Notes: generated by a model not told the origin, from the letters alone. 64,000 nucleotides of DNA from an uncultured Muribaculum sp. (GCA_910578835.1 CAJTSK010000004.1:75835-139834); one strand, 5' to 3'. Counted from the first letter of the stretch, positions 17,290-26,886 are shown. Numbers and translations: made by a program.

Positions 17290-18098
17290 TACTTCTTGTC
17301 TTCCTTTTTCCCGTTGGAATAGTGCTTCACTTGTCCCCGCTTATAACTGTCGGGACTGAAACGTGTGCGCACCAGGGTTATACTGTCTACATAAGCGATT
17401 TCGCCGCGCTTGGGATTAAGCTCCATCATGCCGTAGACGTAGCGCAGCGTACGCGCCGTATCGGAGGGAAATTCCACTTCAGTCCATCCATCGGTGGTGA
17501 TTGTGACAGTTATGTAATCGGTGGTACCGTCATTGTAGTCGGCACCCAGAGTCACCCTAAACGGCGACTGGCGGTTGGTGACAAACATACGCCACGTATA
17601 TACATCACCCTCCTCCCAGTTTTCATCGCGACGCAACGAGAACTTGAGATTGTCGGCAGGAGCACCGTAGGCAAAACGCCGGTAGCGGGTATCGTTCCAC
17701 GCATCCACGGAGTCGCCTATCACGGCAAGCTGCACCTTTTCGCCAGAGGCGGCAACATCAGCATCCTTCAGCTCCTTTTCAAGCCGCTCGATTACCTTGT
17801 CATAGACCTCGATATATTTCTCGATGTTGTGACCATACCACTCAAGCGAGGTATCGACCTGCTCGGCTGTCACCCCGTGACGCATATATATCGACTGCTT
17901 CAACACCTTGCGCGCCGAGTCGCCACGATAAGCCGAACTGTTAAGGTCGACCACGCCTTCACCCTTGTGGATGTCGACAAGCAGCGACGCCATGTCATCG
18001 GGACTGATAACATAATCGGGAGTACGGTCACATGACAAAAAAAGCAGTGCCGCCCCTATATAAGCAACAGGTAAGAGCAACAGGCGTCTCATCATCAT
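17289..18098 (-). CDS. DUF4296 lipoprotein
   Basis: 269-residue probable lipoprotein: signal peptide ending in the lipobox LFLSC (Cys about 24). The DUF4296 domain follows (SPDDMASLLVDIHKGEG, then helices with YMRHGVTAEQVDTSLEWYGHN), a Bacteroidetes-specific helical domain of unknown role. The C-terminal half is beta-rich. It overlaps lspA by ATGA and is followed by the 104-residue protein, which ties a lipoprotein to the signal peptidase that would mature it. Confidence 0.88.
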   Translation of the reverse strand: MMMRRLLLLPVAYIGAALLFLSCDRTPDYVISPDDMASLLVDIHKGEGVVDLNSSAYRGDSARKVLKQSIYMRHGVTAEQVDTSLEWYGHNIEKYIEVYDKVIERLEKELKDADVAASGEKVQLAVIGDSVDAWNDTRYRRFAYGAPADNLKFSLRRDENWEEGDVYTWRMFVTNRQSPFRVTLGADYNDGTTDYITVTITTDGWTEVEFPSDTARTLRYVYGMMELNPKRGEIAYVDSITLVRTRFSPDSYKRGQVKHYSNGKKEDKK

Positions 18099-18715
18099 TT
18101 TTCCTTTCCGACAGGAAGCGACAGATATTTTGAGTAGAATATTATCAACACAAGTATGCCTACCGTGATTGCAGCATCAGCGATATTGAATATCGGCTGA
18201 AAGAAGAGGAAATATTCACCGCCGACAAAGGGCATCCACTCGGGCCAGTAAAAACTGAACAGCGGGAAATACAGCATGTCGACCACGCGCCCGTAAAACA
18301 GCGGAGCATATCCTCCCTCCGGTGGAAACATCACTGCCACCTCCGGAGGATAAGGATTGTTAAATATCATCCCGTAAAATACCGAGTCAATTATATTACC
18401 CGCGGCTCCCGCAGTAATCAGTGCGCAACACACTATGTAGCCCACCTTGATATCGGTGCGGTTCTTTATGCGACAAATATAATATATGAGCAATCCCACG
18501 GCGACGATGCGAAACAGAGTCAGAAACAGCTTGCTTCCAAGTTCCATGCCAAACGCCATACCGTTGTTCTCGATAAAATATATCCTGAACCAATCGGCAA
18601 TTACAAATTCCTGACCGAGATACATGTGGGTCTTCACCCAGATTTTTACAATCTGGTCTATCAATAATACACCGATTATGATAATCGTGGCAAGCGCGCC
18701 TCTGGATAATTTCAT
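18095..18715 (-). CDS. lspA: Lipoprotein signal peptidase (signal peptidase II)
   Basis: Inner-membrane aspartyl protease that removes signal peptides from prolipoproteins. 206 residues, four membrane helices. Signatures ENNGMAFGM and the two catalytic Asp motifs GRVVDMLYFP and FNIADAAITVG are present. Slightly longer than the E. coli enzyme because of a loop (about 120-165), as is common in Bacteroidetes. In operon with ileS and the DksA-like gene upstream and DUF4296 downstream. Confidence 0.96.
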   Translation of the reverse strand: MKLSRGALATIIIIGVLLIDQIVKIWVKTHMYLGQEFVIADWFRIYFIENNGMAFGMELGSKLFLTLFRIVAVGLLIYYICRIKNRTDIKVGYIVCCALITAGAAGNIIDSVFYGMIFNNPYPPEVAVMFPPEGGYAPLFYGRVVDMLYFPLFSFYWPEWMPFVGGEYFLFFQPIFNIADAAITVGILVLIIFYSKYLSLPVGKEK

Positions 18716-18747
18716 TTATTGCTCAATAATGTCGGTTAACGGTATAA

Positions 18748-19131
18748 TTATCTCTTTTTGCCACTCTCTTTAGCCTCTACGCTCAATGTGGCATGAGGCA
18801 CAGCAAGCAGACGCTCACGCGGTATCAGCTTACCTGTCTGGCGGCAGATACCGTAGGTCTTGTTCTCGATTCTCACGAGCGCGCCCTGAAGATGCTGTAT
18901 AAACTTCATCTGGCGCTGTGCAAGCTGACCCGCCTCTTCCTTGCCGAGAGTGCTCGCTCCTTCTTCAAGCACCTTGAATGTGGGCGACGTATCGGCAGTG
19001 TCATTGCCGTCGCTGTTAATCACATTGGCTTTCAGCAATTCATAGTCACGTTGAGCCTTTTCAAGCTTTTGGAGAATAAGCTCCTTAAACTCTTGCAGCT
19101 CCTCATCGGTGTAACGTGTCTTTTCACTCAT
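18748..19131 (-). CDS. DksA/TraR-family protein without zinc ligands
   Basis: 127 residues: a long N-terminal coiled coil (about 1-85; EELQEFKELILQKLEKAQRD) and a C-terminal TraR/DksA region reading YGICRQTGKLIPRERLLAVP followed by HATLSVEAK. In DksA this region is a four-Cys zinc finger; here only one Cys remains (ligands are now Thr, Leu/Ser and Ala). The fold is presumably held without zinc. A role modulating RNA polymerase through the secondary channel is inferred from the family; the tip Asp residues of DksA are not obvious. It lies 26 bp downstream of ileS and 32 bp upstream of lspA. Confidence 0.85.
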   Translation of the reverse strand: MSEKTRYTDEELQEFKELILQKLEKAQRDYELLKANVINSDGNDTADTSPTFKVLEEGASTLGKEEAGQLAQRQMKFIQHLQGALVRIENKTYGICRQTGKLIPRERLLAVPHATLSVEAKESGKKR

Positions 19132-19157
19132 AATAGTACTATTATTTAGGTTATACG

Positions 19158-22100
19158 TCAGGATTTAATAAGCTCGATTACTGTCTTCACCTCGATACCG
19201 TCAAGGTCAAGCACCTCCACCACCGCATCGGCAGGCAGCGGAGCCACATTGATGCTTGTGGCAAGCACCTGACGTGCCATATAGTCACTGTAAGCCTTTA
19301 TAGCCTCATCAGTGGCGGCGTTAGGTTCAAAGGTGATGGCGATTTTGTCAACGATGTCGTAGTCCCTGCCCTTGCGTATGTTCTGGACACGGTTAACGAT
19401 ATCGCGGGCAATACCTTCACGACGAAGGTCGTCGGTAAGCGTAACGTCAAGCGCCACGGTAAGATTACCGTCGTTGGCAACCTGCCATCCAGGGATATCT
19501 TCCGAGATTATCTCCACATCGCCAAGCTCCACAGTGGCAGCAGTGCCGTCAACATCAAATGTAAACGAGCCATCGCGCTCAAGCGCCATGATATCAGCCT
19601 GCTCCATCTTTGCCACTTGTGCGGCGAGAGCCTTCATAATCTTGCCATACTTCGGACCGAGCTTCTTGAAATCGGGCTTCACTCGCTTGACGAGCACACC
19701 CTCGTCATTGCCGACATACTTTATACCCTTCACGTTGACTTCGCTCAATATAAGGTCGGCCATAGACTCTATCATCTGCTTCTGACGCTCATCGAGCACA
19801 GGTATCATAAGGGTACCGAGTGGCTGACGCACCTTGATGTTCACCTTGCGGCGAAGCGCAAGCACCATCGAGGTAATGTCCTGAGCCACTTTCATGCGCT
19901 CTTCAAGCTCCTTGTCGCTCTCGCCCGCAACCGGGAACAGAGCAAGATGCACCGAAGAGGTGTCACCGGTGGTTGCAGAGCGCAGGTCGGTGTACAGGCG
20001 GTCGGCGAAGAAGGGCGACACAGGCGCCATAAGCAATGCCACAGTCTCAAGACAGGTATAAAGTGTCTGGTAAGCGGCAAGCTTGTCCTTGTCCATCTCT
20101 CCACCCCAGAAACGCTTGCGGTTGAGGCGCACATACCAGTTGCTGAGATTGTCATTGACAAAGTCATTGATAGCGCGCGCAGCCTTTGTCGGCTCATAAT
20201 CGTCGAGAGCTTCCTCGACCTCGCGTATAAGCGTGTTGAGAAGCGACAATATCCAGCGGTCGATTTCAGGGCGCTCGGCTACAGGCACCTGGGGCGCACT
20301 GTTGTCAAAGCCGTCAACATTGGCATAAAGGGCGAAGAATGAGTAGGTATTATAGAGGGTTGCAAAGAGCTTGCGCGAAGTCTCCTTTACACCTTCCGGG
20401 TCATACTTCAGGTTATCCCAGGGCGAAGAGTTGGCAATCATGTACCAGCGCAAGGGGTCGGAGCCAAACTCATTGATTGCCTCAAACGGGTTGACGGCGT
20501 TGCCGAGACGCTTCGACATCTTGTTGCCGAAACGGTCGAGCACAAGACCATTTGAGATGACAGCCTTGTAGGCTACGGAGTCAAACACCATGCCGGCGAT
20601 GGCATGCAACGTGAAGAACCAGCCTCGTGTCTGGTCAACGCCCTCGGCTATAAAGTCAGCGGGATAAAGCTCGCCGGAATCAAGTCCCTCCTTGTTTTCA
20701 AACGGATAGTGAATCTGGGCATAAGGCATCGCTCCTGAATCAAACCACACGTCAATCAGGTCAAGTTCACGGCGCATGGGCATACCCTTTGACGACACAA
20801 GCACAATGTCATCCACATAGGGACGGTGCAAGTCGATTTTCTCATAGTTGGGTTTTGAATAGTCACCCGGCACAAAGCCCTTGTCCTTATACGGATTTGA
20901 CTTCATCACACCGGCTGCCACCGCCTTCTCTATTTCGTTGTAAAGGGTCTCCACACTATCGATGCAGAGTTCCTCGCTGCCATCTTCAGTGCGCCATATC
21001 GGAAGCGGAGTTCCCCAGTAACGGCTGCGCGAAAGATTCCAGTCCTGAAGATTTTCAAGCCATTTTCCGAAACGTCCGGTACCGGTCGACTGCGGTTTCC
21101 ACTTTATCGTCTCATTTTTCTCCATGAGGCGCTCGCGAGCCGCTGTAGTGCGGATAAACCAGCTGTCGAGCGGGTAATAAAGCACCGGCTTGTCGGTACG
21201 CCAGCAGTGGGGATAGTTATGGACATGCTTTTCTATCTTGAATGCCTCACCCGCCTGCTTCATTTCAAGCGCGATTACCACATTGAGATCCTCGCTCTTT
21301 TCAGCTGCTTTCTCGTCATACTTTCCGTCGACGTTATATTTGGGGTCGTAAGCATTTTTCACATAATCACCGGCATGCTTCTCGTAAAGCGCGACATCAA
21401 CACATGCCTTAACAAATCCGGGCGCACACTCGTCAACAGTGTAATACTTTCCGGTAAGGTCTACCATCGGGCGTGTCTCGCCTTTCTTGTTTATCATGAA
21501 AAGCGACGGTATGCCCGCTGCCTTTGCCACTCGCGCGTCATCAGCACCGAAAGTGGGGGCGATATGCACGATACCAGTACCGTCGTCAGTGGTCACATAG
21601 TCACCGGGGATTACACGGAATGCCTCATCGGCAAGCTCAACAAAACGCTCTTTACCCACCTCAAACACTTTCTCCGGCGTAGCGGCGGCATAATCGGCGA
21701 CAAATGCCGGAGAGGTGGCGCTCACCTTTTCACAAGGCTTAACCCATGGCATAAGCTGCTGATACTTCATGCCTACAAGATCATTGCCGGTATATGTGGC
21801 GACAACACGGTAAGGCACTACCTTATCACCCGGCTTGTAATCTTCAAGCGGCAGCTCAGCGCCCTCGGGTTTCAGATATGCGTTCAACCTGTCCTTGGCA
21901 AGGACGGCTGTAATCTTTTCTGCAGTGTAAGGATTGTAGGTGCGTACAGCAACATAGTCATACTTCGGACCTACGCATAGCGCAGTATTGGAAGGCAATG
22001 TCCACGGAGTAGTGGTCCACGCAAGGAAGCAGGGTGTACCCCAGCCTTCCATTTCGGGGAACGGAGCAATTATCTTGAACATGGCGGTCACCGTGGTATC

Positions 22101-22718
22101 CTTTACGTCACGATAACATCCCGGCTGATTAAGCTCATGAGTACTCAATCCCGTACCTGCTGCGGGAGAATAGGGCTGGATTGTGTAACCCTTGTAAAGA
22201 TAGCCCTTCTTATGAAGCTGGCTCAAAAGCCACCACACCGACTCGATATATCGGTTGTCGTAAGTGATATAGGGGTCGTTCATGTCAACCCAGTAGCCCA
22301 TTGAGTTGGTGAGGTTTTCCCACTCCTTTGTGTACTTCATCACCTCGCGGCGGCACGCAGCATTATAGTCATCGACCGAAATTTTCTTTCCGATATCTTC
22401 CTTGGTGATGCCAAGTGCCTTCTCAACGCCAAGCTCCACAGGAAGGCCGTGAGTATCCCAGCCTGCCTTGCGCTTTACGTGGAAGCCTTTCATCGTCTTG
22501 TAACGGCAAAAGATATCCTTAATCGTACGCGCCATTACGTGATGGATTCCTGGCATACCGTTGGCCGATGGCGGACCTTCGTAAAACACAAATGAGGGAG
22601 CGCCTTCACGCACTTTCATGCTCTGCTCAAAAAGGCTTTCAGCATTCCATCGCTGAAGCACCTCCCGGTTTATCTCGGAAAGATTGAATTTATCGTACTC
22701 GTTAAATTTCTTTTTCAT
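19158..22718 (-). CDS. ileS: Isoleucyl-tRNA synthetase
   Basis: Class I synthetase, 1186 residues. HIGH-type motif in PPSANGMPGIHHVMAR, KMSKR loop at KMSKRLGNAVNPFEA, and a large editing domain between them (TTTPWTLPSNTA). The length, the GIHH variant and the C-terminal domain with no visible Cys4 zinc site suggest the eukaryote-like (type 2) IleRS group, whose members are often less sensitive to mupirocin; that is inference. First gene of the ileS-dksA-like-lspA-DUF4296 run, with its own promoter. Confidence 0.96.
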   Translation of the reverse strand: MKKKFNEYDKFNLSEINREVLQRWNAESLFEQSMKVREGAPSFVFYEGPPSANGMPGIHHVMARTIKDIFCRYKTMKGFHVKRKAGWDTHGLPVELGVEKALGITKEDIGKKISVDDYNAACRREVMKYTKEWENLTNSMGYWVDMNDPYITYDNRYIESVWWLLSQLHKKGYLYKGYTIQPYSPAAGTGLSTHELNQPGCYRDVKDTTVTAMFKIIAPFPEMEGWGTPCFLAWTTTPWTLPSNTALCVGPKYDYVAVRTYNPYTAEKITAVLAKDRLNAYLKPEGAELPLEDYKPGDKVVPYRVVATYTGNDLVGMKYQQLMPWVKPCEKVSATSPAFVADYAAATPEKVFEVGKERFVELADEAFRVIPGDYVTTDDGTGIVHIAPTFGADDARVAKAAGIPSLFMINKKGETRPMVDLTGKYYTVDECAPGFVKACVDVALYEKHAGDYVKNAYDPKYNVDGKYDEKAAEKSEDLNVVIALEMKQAGEAFKIEKHVHNYPHCWRTDKPVLYYPLDSWFIRTTAARERLMEKNETIKWKPQSTGTGRFGKWLENLQDWNLSRSRYWGTPLPIWRTEDGSEELCIDSVETLYNEIEKAVAAGVMKSNPYKDKGFVPGDYSKPNYEKIDLHRPYVDDIVLVSSKGMPMRRELDLIDVWFDSGAMPYAQIHYPFENKEGLDSGELYPADFIAEGVDQTRGWFFTLHAIAGMVFDSVAYKAVISNGLVLDRFGNKMSKRLGNAVNPFEAINEFGSDPLRWYMIANSSPWDNLKYDPEGVKETSRKLFATLYNTYSFFALYANVDGFDNSAPQVPVAERPEIDRWILSLLNTLIREVEEALDDYEPTKAARAINDFVNDNLSNWYVRLNRKRFWGGEMDKDKLAAYQTLYTCLETVALLMAPVSPFFADRLYTDLRSATTGDTSSVHLALFPVAGESDKELEERMKVAQDITSMVLALRRKVNIKVRQPLGTLMIPVLDERQKQMIESMADLILSEVNVKGIKYVGNDEGVLVKRVKPDFKKLGPKYGKIMKALAAQVAKMEQADIMALERDGSFTFDVDGTAATVELGDVEIISEDIPGWQVANDGNLTVALDVTLTDDLRREGIARDIVNRVQNIRKGRDYDIVDKIAITFEPNAATDEAIKAYSDYMARQVLATSINVAPLPADAVVEVLDLDGIEVKTVIELIKS

Positions 22719-22755
22719 GTCAATGACGGGATTTGTCGTACTTAAAAAATTTTTG

Positions 22756-22786
22756 CAAAGTTACAACAAAATAAGCAACTCACAAA
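22756..22786 (-). promoter_or_regulatory. Promoter of ileS
   Basis: Minus strand: TTTG (22783-22786), 19 nt, TAACTTTG (22756-22763); 38 nt upstream of the start codon. Confidence 0.7.
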
Positions 22787-22792
22787 AATTCA

Positions 22793-22814
22793 CGATACTT
22801 AATATGAAGTATCG
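22793..22814. repeat. Perfect 8-bp inverted repeat upstream of the ileS promoter
   Basis: CGATACTT - AATATG - AAGTATCG, just upstream of the -33 box. No T-run follows, so it is either an operator-like site or a weak terminator for folE. Confidence 0.4.
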
Positions 22815-22893
22815 CCCGAATCCCGACCAACGGCATCCGGTGAACAATCAACCTTTATTTACTCAAAAAAACGGGACTGAATATCCCTCCACA

Positions 22894-23478
22894 TCATTTC
22901 ACATCGGAGAGCATCCGGAAAAACTCCTCGCGGAGCGCCGGATTACTGGCAAATTCACCAGTATACTCAATCGACGAAGTGCTTGATTCCTGCTTCTCGA
23001 CACCGCGCATCTTCATACACAGATGCTGGGCGTTGCACACGACTATCACGCCTTTGTTTTTCAACGATGACGCAACAGTATCACAGATTTCCGCTGTCAG
23101 ACGCTCCTGCACCTGAAGACGGCGCGCATACACGTTGACGGCGCGTGCAAGCTTCGACAGCCCCACCATCTCTCCATCAGGGATATATCCTATAGACACT
23201 TTTCCGAAAAATGGCAGTATGTGATGCTCGCAGAATGAATAAAATTCTATATCCTTTACGATTACCATCCGCGACCCGGCGTAATCGAAGATTGCCGACT
23301 TTATGGTGGCTGCGGCATCCTGCCTGTAGCCCTGTGTGGCATAATACAACGCTTTTGCCGCACGCATAGGTGTCTTTTCAAGTCCGGGACGACCGGGATT
23401 ATCGCCCAACAGGCTTATTATACTTTCGTAATGCTTTGCAATTTCGGCGATTATCTGCTCTTCTTCCATAGTCACCAT
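22894..23478 (-). CDS. folE: GTP cyclohydrolase I
   Basis: Converts GTP to dihydroneopterin triphosphate, the first step of folate synthesis. About 194 residues. Zinc and catalytic residues lie in FYSFCEHHILPFFGK and in the Cys-containing VCNAQHLCMKMRG; GLEKTPMRAAKALYY and LSKLARAVNVYARRLQVQE are family signatures. The ORF can start at a GTG at 23490, but ATG at 23478 (MVTMEEEQ) or 23469 is more likely. It follows the SPOR gene with 0-15 bp between or overlapping, so they share a transcript. Confidence 0.95.
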   Translation of the reverse strand: MVTMEEEQIIAEIAKHYESIISLLGDNPGRPGLEKTPMRAAKALYYATQGYRQDAAATIKSAIFDYAGSRMVIVKDIEFYSFCEHHILPFFGKVSIGYIPDGEMVGLSKLARAVNVYARRLQVQERLTAEICDTVASSLKNKGVIVVCNAQHLCMKMRGVEKQESSTSSIEYTGEFASNPALREEFFRMLSDVK

Positions 23479-23482
23479 TTTT

Positions 23483-23959
23483 CTAATCACCTATCACCAC
23501 ACGGTCGCGCACCACCCTTATCTCCTTGCTGTAACGGGGAAATGCCTCCTTTAGCTCATGTGCGGCTTGATTTGCATCTTCCTGAGTGCGGAAATTTCCT
23601 ACACGCAATCGCCAGTATGGGGAGCTGTAGACAACGTATGTGGGATATTGCGGAAACTGCGCGCTGATATTTCTGGCTCGCGTACGCGCCTCTGACTTCG
23701 CAGTGCGCGCGTTATTATCAGAGAACACCTGGATACGGTATCCCCCCATTTTGCCGGTCACAGGCTTGACATCCTCCTTTTCAGCCACAAATCGGATGCG
23801 CTCCAAAAGGGCATCGGGCATATCGACAGTCATCTTTCCGGCAGCCTCTATATGGTCAATAATCGTCGGATGATTATCCGGCACGTCGGCTGACTGCGCC
23901 TGGGTAAATAAGGCGACAGCAACCACCGCCATTGCTGTAATATATCGACGTAGTTCCAC
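23483..23959 (-). CDS. SPOR-domain exported protein
   Basis: 158 residues: signal peptide (about 1-23), then a short linker and a C-terminal SPOR domain (about 75-150; GGYRIQVFSDNNARTAKSEA, then YWRLRVGNFRTQEDANQA). SPOR domains bind denuded peptidoglycan strands at division sites, so a periplasmic septal or cell-wall role is likely. Transcribed with folE from the promoter at 23990-24021. Confidence 0.9.
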   Translation of the reverse strand: MELRRYITAMAVVAVALFTQAQSADVPDNHPTIIDHIEAAGKMTVDMPDALLERIRFVAEKEDVKPVTGKMGGYRIQVFSDNNARTAKSEARTRARNISAQFPQYPTYVVYSSPYWRLRVGNFRTQEDANQAAHELKEAFPRYSKEIRVVRDRVVIGD

Positions 23960-23989
23960 TTATGCAGAAAAATTTATAATTATGATTCT

Positions 23990-24021
23990 GCAAAGGTAGA
24001 TAAAAATATCAACCTGTGCAA
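23990..24021 (-). promoter_or_regulatory. Promoter of the SPOR-folE unit
   Basis: Minus strand: TTG (24019-24021), 20 nt, TACCTTTG (23990-23997). Confidence 0.75.
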
Positions 24022-24092
24022 TAAATTATAGCCACTCGCCGCTCACGCCCCACAAATACATGCCAGTGAATTGTGACGTAACCAAACGACAA

Positions 24093-24119
24093 AGGTGTGT
24101 CAGAAAACCTGACACACCT
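24093..24119 (-). terminator. Terminator-like hairpin after tpiA
   Basis: Perfect 11-bp stem AGGTGTGTCAG / CTGACACACCT with a 5-nt loop; on the minus strand it is followed only by a short TTTG, so efficiency is uncertain. Confidence 0.7.
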
Positions 24120-24146
24120 CTGTATGAAATGTTTGCCTGATTGTTA

Positions 24147-24902
24147 TCAGAATGCGTTAACGATGCCCATGAAGGAAGCAGCGTCAAGCGATGCACCACC
24201 GATAAGACCTCCGTCTACGTCGGGCTTTGCAAAAAGCTGTGCGGCATTTGAAGGCTTGCAGCTACCACCGTAAAGGATTGAAGTGTTTTCAGCCACTTCC
24301 TTGCCGTAACGGTCAGCGATTACGCTGCGGATATAAGCGTGCATGTCCTCAGCCTGCTCGTCGGTAGCGGTCTTGCCTGTACCGATAGCCCATACCGGCT
24401 CGTAAGCAAGGATAATCTTGCCGAAGTCTTCTGCCGAAAGGTTGAAAAGAGCCTCTTCGATCTGCTTCTTTACAACATCGTGGTATGTGCCGTTTTCACG
24501 CTCCTCAAGCACCTCACCGATACAGAATATCGGAGTAAGGTTGTTTTCGAGGGCAAGAGCCACCTTCTCCTTCAGTATCTCTGAAGTCTCGCCGTAATAC
24601 TGACGACGCTCAGAGTGACCGAGGATTACATATGTTGCGCCAGTAGAGGCAACCATAGGAGCCGACACTTCACCGGTATAAGCGCCCGACTTGTGGTCAG
24701 CGCAGTTTTCAGCACCAAGACCAAGCTTGTTCTGGTCGATTACAGCGTTGATTGATGCAAGGTGGGTGAAAGGTACGGCGATAACAACGTCACACTTGGG
24801 GGTTGCGTCCTTAAGGGCTTCATTGACTTCCTTGGCAAGAGCCACGCCTTCCTGGAGTGTAGTATTCATCTTCCAGTTTCCGGCTACAATTTTCTTTCTC
24901 AT
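24147..24902 (-). CDS. tpiA: Triosephosphate isomerase
   Basis: Glycolytic TIM-barrel enzyme interconverting DHAP and glyceraldehyde 3-phosphate. 251 residues from the ATG at 24900-24902 (MRKKIVAGNWKMN). Catalytic Lys in GNWKMN, His in ILGHSERR, Glu in LAYEPVWAIGTG; phosphate-binding YGGSCKPSN and GGASLDAASF. A TTG two codons earlier opens the longer frame but is not needed. Confidence 0.97.
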   Translation of the reverse strand: MRKKIVAGNWKMNTTLQEGVALAKEVNEALKDATPKCDVVIAVPFTHLASINAVIDQNKLGLGAENCADHKSGAYTGEVSAPMVASTGATYVILGHSERRQYYGETSEILKEKVALALENNLTPIFCIGEVLEERENGTYHDVVKKQIEEALFNLSAEDFGKIILAYEPVWAIGTGKTATDEQAEDMHAYIRSVIADRYGKEVAENTSILYGGSCKPSNAAQLFAKPDVDGGLIGGASLDAASFMGIVNAF

Positions 24903-24945
24903 CTTCAATATAATTTTATAGAATCATTTTGGTCATTAATGACTG

Positions 24946-24977
24946 CAAATATAATAATTATTTGCCGAATATCGAAA
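24946..24977 (-). promoter_or_regulatory. Promoter of tpiA
   Basis: Minus strand: TTTC (24974-24977), 20 nt, TATATTTG (24946-24953). Confidence 0.6.
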
Positions 24978-25049
24978 GTGAAAATTTGGATTACGCGCCC
25001 AAATTACAACATATCACGTCAATTGGCTATAATATAGAGCGCGCTATAA

Positions 25050-26348
25050 CTAATTTTCACTTTTACCTTCCGGATTTTCGCTCTTATTAAGCGTATTTCT
25101 GCTTTTGCGTCGCGAAAAATGCAATTGCACGGCTCTTCCGCTACGGTCAATGGCCCAAAGCAACAACTCAACTCCGGCAAACACCAGTGTCAACAGCCAG
25201 AAATATCCCGTGCCCGAATACTCAAGCCGGTCAAGTGTCAGGTCATCGGGCGATGCAAACGTGTCACTGTCAATCGAATCAAGCGAACGCTTCCAGCGTA
25301 TAATACCATCTTTCATATACACCACAGAGACATTTCCACGCGCAATCTCCTTGATTGCAGTGTTTTCTGCAGTAAACAGGTCATACGATGCCATCGACAG
25401 GTCGCGCCACAGTTCAAGTCCCTCGTCATCAGTGCCCATCACTCCGGTCATCCTGCCTCCGCGCGACTCGACATAACGGTTCATCTCATTGACAAGATAC
25501 GTCGACGACACGTCTATATCGTTAAGCTCTGGGATAAGCAACAACACATGCACACTGTCAGGGGCAAGCACCTCAGCTGTCACATCATCATCGCCGTCAA
25601 ACACGGCAAACGCGCGTTCCTCATCAGGAGTTGAGCCCACTTCCTTGCGGTCGACAAAAGTCCACGTGCTGTCGGGCAATTCCTCTTCTCCAAACTCTCT
25701 TTGACTGCCATCCTTCTCATATATGAATACAAACCGTGGCTCCTCATCATCGGCAGACGACACGGAGGTAATCAACGGAGCCCCTACCTTATAAGGGCGG
25801 AAGTCAATAAGAGGCTGAACATGATATCCAAACAGACCTATGACAAGTATATAGAGAAAGGCGACAAACGCCACAAGCCACTGCGAATAAGCCGTAAACA
25901 GCCCCGTAACCTTGGAATTGTTAAATGCCAGATATATCAGCATCACCATCAACACCACATTTTTCAAAAACGTAGCGAGATTGGATATCACAAGAAAATC
26001 GCCGAAACAGCCGCAATCGCTCACCGGGTCGGCAACCCATATATAAAACGTGAGCGGAAGCATGCCCAGCATGATAAGCGTCATAAGCCACGCTGATGTG
26101 CGCTTATAGCAGCCGGTAATCATAAAAAATCCGAGCAAAAACTCTATTCCCGACAATGCCATGGCAACAGCGAGCACAAGCGAACGCGTCTGCGGCATAT
26201 CCCACACGGAAAGATACTGCTCTATCTTATAGACGAAACCCCACACATCTATCATCTTGGTAAGACCAGAGATGATAAATGTAGCGCCCACAAATATGCG
26301 GAAAAGCCACACAAGAGCCTTGCGGTGGCGACTCAAAAAATCAGTCAT
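25050..26348 (-). CDS. DoxX/MauE-like membrane protein with C-terminal periplasmic domain
   Basis: About 432 residues. The N-terminal half has four or five helices of the DoxX/MauE type (FRIFVGATFIISGLTKMID, then DPVSDCGCFGD, the Cys motif of MauE-like proteins linked to thiol chemistry). A periplasmic domain (about 210-370; FVFIYEKDGSQREF, then VHVLLLIPELNDID) looks thioredoxin- or peroxiredoxin-like in length but has no CxxC, and a last helix lies near the C-terminus. Matches the Bacteroides BT_3928-type family as I recall it. Start at 26348 overlaps the DUF1599 stop by 8 nt, so the two are coupled. Function unknown; membrane redox is a guess. Confidence 0.8.
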   Translation of the reverse strand: MTDFLSRHRKALVWLFRIFVGATFIISGLTKMIDVWGFVYKIEQYLSVWDMPQTRSLVLAVAMALSGIEFLLGFFMITGCYKRTSAWLMTLIMLGMLPLTFYIWVADPVSDCGCFGDFLVISNLATFLKNVVLMVMLIYLAFNNSKVTGLFTAYSQWLVAFVAFLYILVIGLFGYHVQPLIDFRPYKVGAPLITSVSSADDEEPRFVFIYEKDGSQREFGEEELPDSTWTFVDRKEVGSTPDEERAFAVFDGDDDVTAEVLAPDSVHVLLLIPELNDIDVSSTYLVNEMNRYVESRGGRMTGVMGTDDEGLELWRDLSMASYDLFTAENTAIKEIARGNVSVVYMKDGIIRWKRSLDSIDSDTFASPDDLTLDRLEYSGTGYFWLLTLVFAGVELLLWAIDRSGRAVQLHFSRRKSRNTLNKSENPEGKSEN

Positions 26349-26886
26349 CGCCCTCAGTAAGCTTAATGATGGCAAACACCGAGTAGTTAATCATATCCTG
26401 ATAATTGGCGTCTATTCCCTCCGAAATCAGTGTCACCCCGGCATTGTCCTCAATCTGCTTTGTACGCATGAGCTTCTGCAATATGATGTCGGTATAAGAG
26501 TGCACCCTCATTCCACGCCATGCCTCGTCGTAATCATGATTCTTACGTATCATCAGCTCACGCGTAGCCGCCATGTGCTTGTCATACAGCTCCACGGCTA
26601 CATCCACACTCAGGTCATCCTTGTCGCTAAATCCGAGCTCAAGCTGAATCAACCCGATAATGCCATAATTGACAATAGCGATAAACTCAGGCAAGATACC
26701 CTCCCCGACTTTCGACACCTTCTTGGTTTCGAGCGACCGTATGCGAGTAGCCTTGATAAATATCTGGTCGGTCACCGACTCAGGGCGCATTATACGCCAT
26801 GCCGCGCCATAATCGGTCAGCTTCTTCACAAAAATATCCCTGCATCGGGCAAGAGCCTTGTCAAATTGTGCTATAGTGTCAGCCAT
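26341..26886 (-). CDS. DUF1599 protein with an internal duplication
   Basis: 181 residues, soluble. Two copies of the same helical unit: LARCRDIFVKKLTDYGAAWRIMR (about 13-35) and ATRELMIRKNHDYDEAWRGMR (about 105-126), each followed by DQIFIKATRIRSLE- or DIILQKLMRTKQIE-like helices. The (N/T)DY-AWR pattern gives conserved acidic and Arg residues that could form an active site. The role of DUF1599 is not known to me; MazG-like nucleotide chemistry has been suggested for such all-alpha acidic folds, which is speculation. Its 5' leader contains a solo end of the 348-bp element. Confidence 0.88.
   Translation of the reverse strand: MADTIAQFDKALARCRDIFVKKLTDYGAAWRIMRPESVTDQIFIKATRIRSLETKKVSKVGEGILPEFIAIVNYGIIGLIQLELGFSDKDDLSVDVAVELYDKHMAATRELMIRKNHDYDEAWRGMRVHSYTDIILQKLMRTKQIEDNAGVTLISEGIDANYQDMINYSVFAIIKLTEGDD

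Noticed and set aside
21207..21980. 257-codon plus-strand frame
   Set aside because: Wholly antisense inside ileS.
22719..22893. T-box riboswitch ahead of ileS
   Set aside because: No T-box consensus or specifier loop; a plain promoter and a short palindrome are present instead.
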